From: SIG587 sp045649505
GTDB lineage: Bacteria > Bacillota > Clostridia > Oscillospirales > Acutalibacteraceae
Assembly: GCA_045649505.1 (NCBI GenBank)
Contig: JAZRQA010000043.1
Coordinates: 1-27,803 of the forward strand
Length of the DNA stretch: 27,803 nucleotides
Direction of reading: 5' to 3'
Both the position numbers and the translations under genes were made by a program. The notes beneath the pieces are model-generated. The model did not search any database, was not told the origin of the DNA, and was given only the letters and a program-made list of their open reading frames with translations. Positions 24,210 through 27,803 of the stretch are shown here, one piece after another (position 1 is the first letter of the stretch; each line of letters starts with the position of its first letter).

Positions 24210-25889
24210 TTGTTTAACGGAAACCAACTGCGCGATGCGATTATATCCGCCGCAAATAACATTTCAAATAATCGCAAGCAGGTAGATGATCTTAACGTTT
24301 TCCCCGTACCTGACGGTGATACAGGTACAAATATGTCGATGACGGTAAATAACGCCGCAAGAGAGCTTGCAAGTGTTAATAATGCTACTGCCGGCACCGT
24401 TGCCGCCACCGCCGCCTCTGCAATGCTAAGAGGGGCACGAGGCAACTCGGGCGTTATAACCTCCCTTCTTTTCCGTGGCTTTGCCAAGGGATTTAAGGAT
24501 CAGGACGAGGTTACCGCACAAAATTTAAGCGAGGCATTAAAGCTTGGTGTTGAGGCCGCCTACAAGGCAGTTATGAAGCCCACCGAGGGTACCATTTTAA
24601 CCGTTGCGCGCATTGCGAGCGAGTACGCCGCCGCTAAGGTAGAGGCGGGAGAGAGTGATGCGCTCAAGGTGTTTGAAGCCGCAATTGAGGGTGCACAAAC
24701 CGCGCTTGCCCAAACCCCTGAGCTTTTGCCTGTTCTCAAAAAAGCAGGCGTTGTTGACGCGGGCGGCCGTGGCTTTACTGTTATTTTAGACGGTATGTAT
24801 AGCGTGTTCAAGGACAATGTTGTAATCGAGAGCAACTCTGCTGATTCAACAGATGACAGCGAGGAAGATGAGTCTCGCAGTGCTGCTGCTGAGTTTGAGG
24901 GTGAAATTACCTTCCCCTACTGTACTGAGTTTATTGTTCGTAGAGACAAGGAGGATGCCGAAGATCCTTCACAGCTCAGAGCTTACCTTGAATCCATTGG
25001 TGACAGCGTTGTTGTGGTTGACGATGACGAGATAATAAAGGTTCATGTTCACACAGACCATCCCGGTAATGCTATTGAAAAGGGTATTACCTTTGGTAGT
25101 CTTGTTAATATGAAAATAGAGAATATGTGCGACCAGCACGAGCGTGCAAAGCATGACGATAAGTCAAAGTCTAAAAAGCCTGCACAAAATGCTGACCGAA
25201 CCGAAACCTTTACCCCTGTTGCACCCACTAAGCCGGTTGGCTTTGTTTCGGTTTGCGCAGGTGACGGTCTTGCAGATTTATTTAAGGAGTTGGGTGCCGA
25301 CACTATCGTTAGCGGCGGTCAGACAATGAACCCCAGCACCGATGATATTTTAAAGGCTATTGAGGCAACCCCCGCCGAGACAGTATTTGTTCTTCCCAAC
25401 AATAAGAACATTATTATGGCTGCTGAACAGGCTATTCCGATAAGCACCCGCAAGGTTATCGTTATTCATACCAAGACTATACCCCAAGGTATTACTGCTA
25501 TGCTTAACTTTGACCCCGATATGAGTGATGACGAAAATGCAATCGCCATGCAAAAGGCGTTTGCCGATATCTCTACAGGTCAGGTAACTTTTGCGGCAAG
25601 AGATTCAGATTATGACGGTCACAAAATTAAGAAGGGTGAGCTGCTTGCTCTGCTTAACGGTAAGGTTTCCTTTACTGAAACCGACCTTTCGAAGTGTATG
25701 GGCCGCCTTGTCAAGAGTATGATAAAACGTGACAGCGCATTCCTTACTCTTATTTACGGTGAGGATGTTACCGAAGAGCAGGCAAACTCCATTTGCGCAC
25801 AGCTTACCGAAAAGTTCGGTGACAAGGTTGAAATAACCCTTATAAACGGCGGTCAGCCCGTATATTACTTTATTCTTTCGGTTGAGTAA
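24210..25889 (+). CDS. fakA: DAK2 domain fatty acid kinase-like protein (FakA/YloV)
   Basis: This protein of about 559 residues combines an N-terminal DAK2 kinase domain with a C-terminal FakA/DegV-related domain. The kinase domain (about 1-200) has LNVFPVPDGDTGTNMS, the nucleotide/magnesium motif, plus ARGNSGV and GTILTVAR. A middle segment includes EFIVRRDKEDA and IIKVHVHTDHPGNAIEKG. The C-terminal part (about 350-559) begins VGFVSVCAGDGLADLFKELG and contains VSGGQTMNPSTDDIL and LPNNKNI. FakA phosphorylates fatty acids bound by FakB proteins, feeding phospholipid synthesis. I favour TTG at 24210, with AAGGAG 8 bp upstream; the GTG at 24201 overlaps that site. It sits between asp23 and recG, as in other Firmicutes. 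Confidence 0.92.
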   Translation: MFNGNQLRDAIISAANNISNNRKQVDDLNVFPVPDGDTGTNMSMTVNNAARELASVNNATAGTVAATAASAMLRGARGNSGVITSLLFRGFAKGFKDQDEVTAQNLSEALKLGVEAAYKAVMKPTEGTILTVARIASEYAAAKVEAGESDALKVFEAAIEGAQTALAQTPELLPVLKKAGVVDAGGRGFTVILDGMYSVFKDNVVIESNSADSTDDSEEDESRSAAAEFEGEITFPYCTEFIVRRDKEDAEDPSQLRAYLESIGDSVVVVDDDEIIKVHVHTDHPGNAIEKGITFGSLVNMKIENMCDQHERAKHDDKSKSKKPAQNADRTETFTPVAPTKPVGFVSVCAGDGLADLFKELGADTIVSGGQTMNPSTDDILKAIEATPAETVFVLPNNKNIIMAAEQAIPISTRKVIVIHTKTIPQGITAMLNFDPDMSDDENAIAMQKAFADISTGQVTFAARDSDYDGHKIKKGELLALLNGKVSFTETDLSKCMGRLVKSMIKRDSAFLTLIYGEDVTEEQANSICAQLTEKFGDKVEITLINGGQPVYYFILSVE

Positions 25890-25893
25890 TTTT

Positions 25894-27803
25894 ATGTCAA
25901 AACAGATTACTAACATTCAGTATCTAAAGGGTGTCGGTGAGAAACGCGCCCAGCTTCTTAACAAGCTGGGCCTTAACTCGCTTGATGCCCTTTTGCGCTA
26001 TTTTCCAAGACGCTACCAGAACTGGAGCGTTATTACATCGATAGCCGAGGCGTCTTTTTCCGATACTGTGTGCATTAAGGCACGAATTATCTCGCCTATT
26101 ACCGAGCATTATAAACGTAGCAATATGACCCTTTACACCTTTGCTGTGAGTGATGATAACGACGATGTTCTGCGCATAGTTATTTTTAATAATAAGTACC
26201 TTGCGGCAAAGCTGCACACAGGCAGTGAGTATCTTTTTTACGGCAGAGTAAGCGGCGGCATACCTATGAACGAAATGTCGTCCCCTGAGATTGCCGAGGT
26301 GGGCTGTAATATTATAAATCCCATCTATTCTACAGTAAACGGGCTTTCATCGAAGGTGCTTGGTACCATAATACAAAATGCAATTGCCGCCAAGGGCGAA
26401 ATATTTGACCCCATTCCTGAAACTGTGCGACGCGAACTTAACCTATGCGATATCGTCTACGCCCTTAATAACATTCATCGCCCTAAAAGCACGGCGGCAC
26501 TTGAAGCGGCGCGGCGGCGTTTTATCTTTGAAGAGCTTTATCTTCTGCAAACGGGTATGCTTTTCTTTAAAAACAAAAGGAAAGATGTTACGTCAATAAA
26601 AATTGACCCTTCGCCTTATAAAGATTTTCTCACCCTTCTTCCCTACTCCCTTACAAACGCGCAGTTAACCGCCATTAAAGAAAGTCTTTCAGATATGAGT
26701 TCGGCAAGGCCTATGAACCGCCTTATTCAAGGTGATGTTGGTAGTGGCAAGACTGTTGTCGCGGCGGCGTTATGCTATACCTGCGCCAAAAACGGCTACC
26801 AAAGCGCGCTTATGGTACCCACCGAGGTTCTTGCGGAGCAGCATTTTAGGGGCTTTGCAAAAATGTTTGAAAAACAGTGTATTTCCTGCGTTTTACTTAC
26901 AGGCTCACTTGCAAAATCAAAGAAGCAGAAGGTCTATGATGCCCTTAAAAACGGCAGCGCCGATATTGTTATAGGCACCCACGCCATTTTAACCGAAGCA
27001 GTTGAGTTTTCAAAGCTTGGACTTGTTATCACCGATGAACAACACCGTTTCGGTGTCACTCAGCGGTATACTCTTGGCGCAAAGGGAAAAGCTGTGCACT
27101 CACTTATAATGTCGGCAACGCCCATTCCCCGAACCCTTTCGCTTATAATCTATGGCGACCTTGATATAAGCATTATAAACGAGTACCCTAAAGGCAGGCA
27201 GAAGATTGAAACCTATTTTGTGGGCAGTTCACTGCACCAAAGGGTATATAATTACATCAAAAAACACCTTGATGAGGGACGTCAGGGCTACATCATATGC
27301 CCCTTGGTAGAAGAAAGCGAAGCACTTGATGTTTTATCAGCCGAGCAGCACTTTGAAAATTTGAAGGATAGTGAATTCTCGGGTTACCGCATTGGTCTGC
27401 TCCACGGAAAAATGAAGCCTAAAGAAAAAAACGATGTTATGCGCCGTTTTAAGGATGGCGAAATTCAGCTACTTATTTCCACCACTGTTATAGAGGTAGG
27501 TGTGGATGTGCCCAACGCCGCAATTATGGTAATCGAAAACGCTGAGCGTTTCGGACTTTCTCAGCTTCATCAGCTAAGGGGACGCATAGGCAGAGGCCCT
27601 TATAAATCTACCTGTATTCTCATTTCCGACGGTTCATCAGCCACCACAAAAGCGAGACTTACCACTCTTTGCCGCAATTGTGACGGCTTTAAAATTGCTG
27701 ATGAGGACCTAAAGCTTCGCGGTCCTGGTGATTTTATAGGTCAGCGTCAGCACGGTCTGCCGACACTTAGAATTGCCGATATGGAAAACGATATCGGTGT
27801 ACT
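25894..27803 (+). CDS. recG: ATP-dependent DNA helicase RecG (3' truncated by the window edge)
   Basis: The frame is open from the ATG at 25894 to the end of the window, 636 codons, and lacks about the last 30-50 residues of the usual 680-700. The N-terminal wedge domain starts with ITNIQYLKGVGEKRAQLLNKLG. The helicase core has Walker A GDVGSGKT (near 280), the DEQHRFGV box (near 381; family DExH), motif III SATPIPRTL, and the motif V/VI region STTVIEVGVDVPNA and QLRGRIGRG. RecG drives fork regression and branch migration in DNA repair. It starts 4 bp after fakA, with only a weak ribosome site. Confidence 0.96.
   Translation, partial: MSKQITNIQYLKGVGEKRAQLLNKLGLNSLDALLRYFPRRYQNWSVITSIAEASFSDTVCIKARIISPITEHYKRSNMTLYTFAVSDDNDDVLRIVIFNNKYLAAKLHTGSEYLFYGRVSGGIPMNEMSSPEIAEVGCNIINPIYSTVNGLSSKVLGTIIQNAIAAKGEIFDPIPETVRRELNLCDIVYALNNIHRPKSTAALEAARRRFIFEELYLLQTGMLFFKNKRKDVTSIKIDPSPYKDFLTLLPYSLTNAQLTAIKESLSDMSSARPMNRLIQGDVGSGKTVVAAALCYTCAKNGYQSALMVPTEVLAEQHFRGFAKMFEKQCISCVLLTGSLAKSKKQKVYDALKNGSADIVIGTHAILTEAVEFSKLGLVITDEQHRFGVTQRYTLGAKGKAVHSLIMSATPIPRTLSLIIYGDLDISIINEYPKGRQKIETYFVGSSLHQRVYNYIKKHLDEGRQGYIICPLVEESEALDVLSAEQHFENLKDSEFSGYRIGLLHGKMKPKEKNDVMRRFKDGEIQLLISTTVIEVGVDVPNAAIMVIENAERFGLSQLHQLRGRIGRGPYKSTCILISDGSSATTKARLTTLCRNCDGFKIADEDLKLRGPGDFIGQRQHGLPTLRIADMENDIGV

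Overview
This window is a stretch of bacterial chromosome, most likely from a low- to mid-GC Firmicute of class Clostridia (an Oscillospiraceae/Ruminococcaceae-like gut lineage is my inference). The reasons are strong Firmicute Shine-Dalgarno sites, many TTG/GTG starts, the Firmicute order asp23-fakA-recG, an ECF energizing module, an RNase M5-like Toprim gene, a DUF5711-type protein and an RHS fragment with a clostridial look. No 16S or 23S gene is present, so the lineage cannot be fixed further.

Layout. Positions 1-136 hold the 3' end of an amino-acid ABC transporter ATPase (+). It is followed by a cluster of small hairpins, a bidirectional terminator and a lone 5S rRNA gene (-) with its own sigma-A-like promoter. 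A ComM/YifB-type AAA+ gene (-) and a YgiQ-type radical SAM gene (+) diverge from a 120-bp region with a promoter for each. Positions about 4000-5850 form a small AT-richer accessory patch: a 5'-truncated RHS gene that keeps its C-terminal tip, a two-TM membrane protein just downstream (possible immunity partner), and the C-terminal remnant of a large serine recombinase.

Positions 5916-16146 are one tight minus-strand block of twelve genes with gaps of at most about 32 bp: ruvC-ruvA-ruvB, a SAM methyltransferase, ecfA1-ecfA2-ecfT, truA, a DUF5711-like membrane protein, holA, an RNase M5-like Toprim gene and a WYL regulator. It starts at a promoter at 16189-16217 and ends at a perfect 17-bp hairpin at 5878-5916. 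It mixes Holliday-junction resolution, replication-clamp loading, RNA maturation and vitamin or metal uptake energization.

Divergent from ruvC is a complete spermidine/putrescine transporter operon, potABCD (16436-20298, +), with its own promoter and terminator. Convergent with it is a KDPG aldolase fused to a C-terminal glyoxalase/VOC domain (-). Finally, 21440 to the right edge (+) looks like one operon: ymdB, a family-5 solute-binding lipoprotein without permeases, asp23, fakA-like and recG (cut by the window edge).

Most of the window is housekeeping sequence. The least ordinary parts are the RHS-tip/membrane-protein pair next to a recombinase remnant, the free-standing 5S transcription unit, the aldolase-VOC fusion, and small DNA-structure signals (hairpin cluster, promoter palindrome, phased A-tracts). 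I see no CRISPR array, tRNA, intact insertion sequence or prophage.
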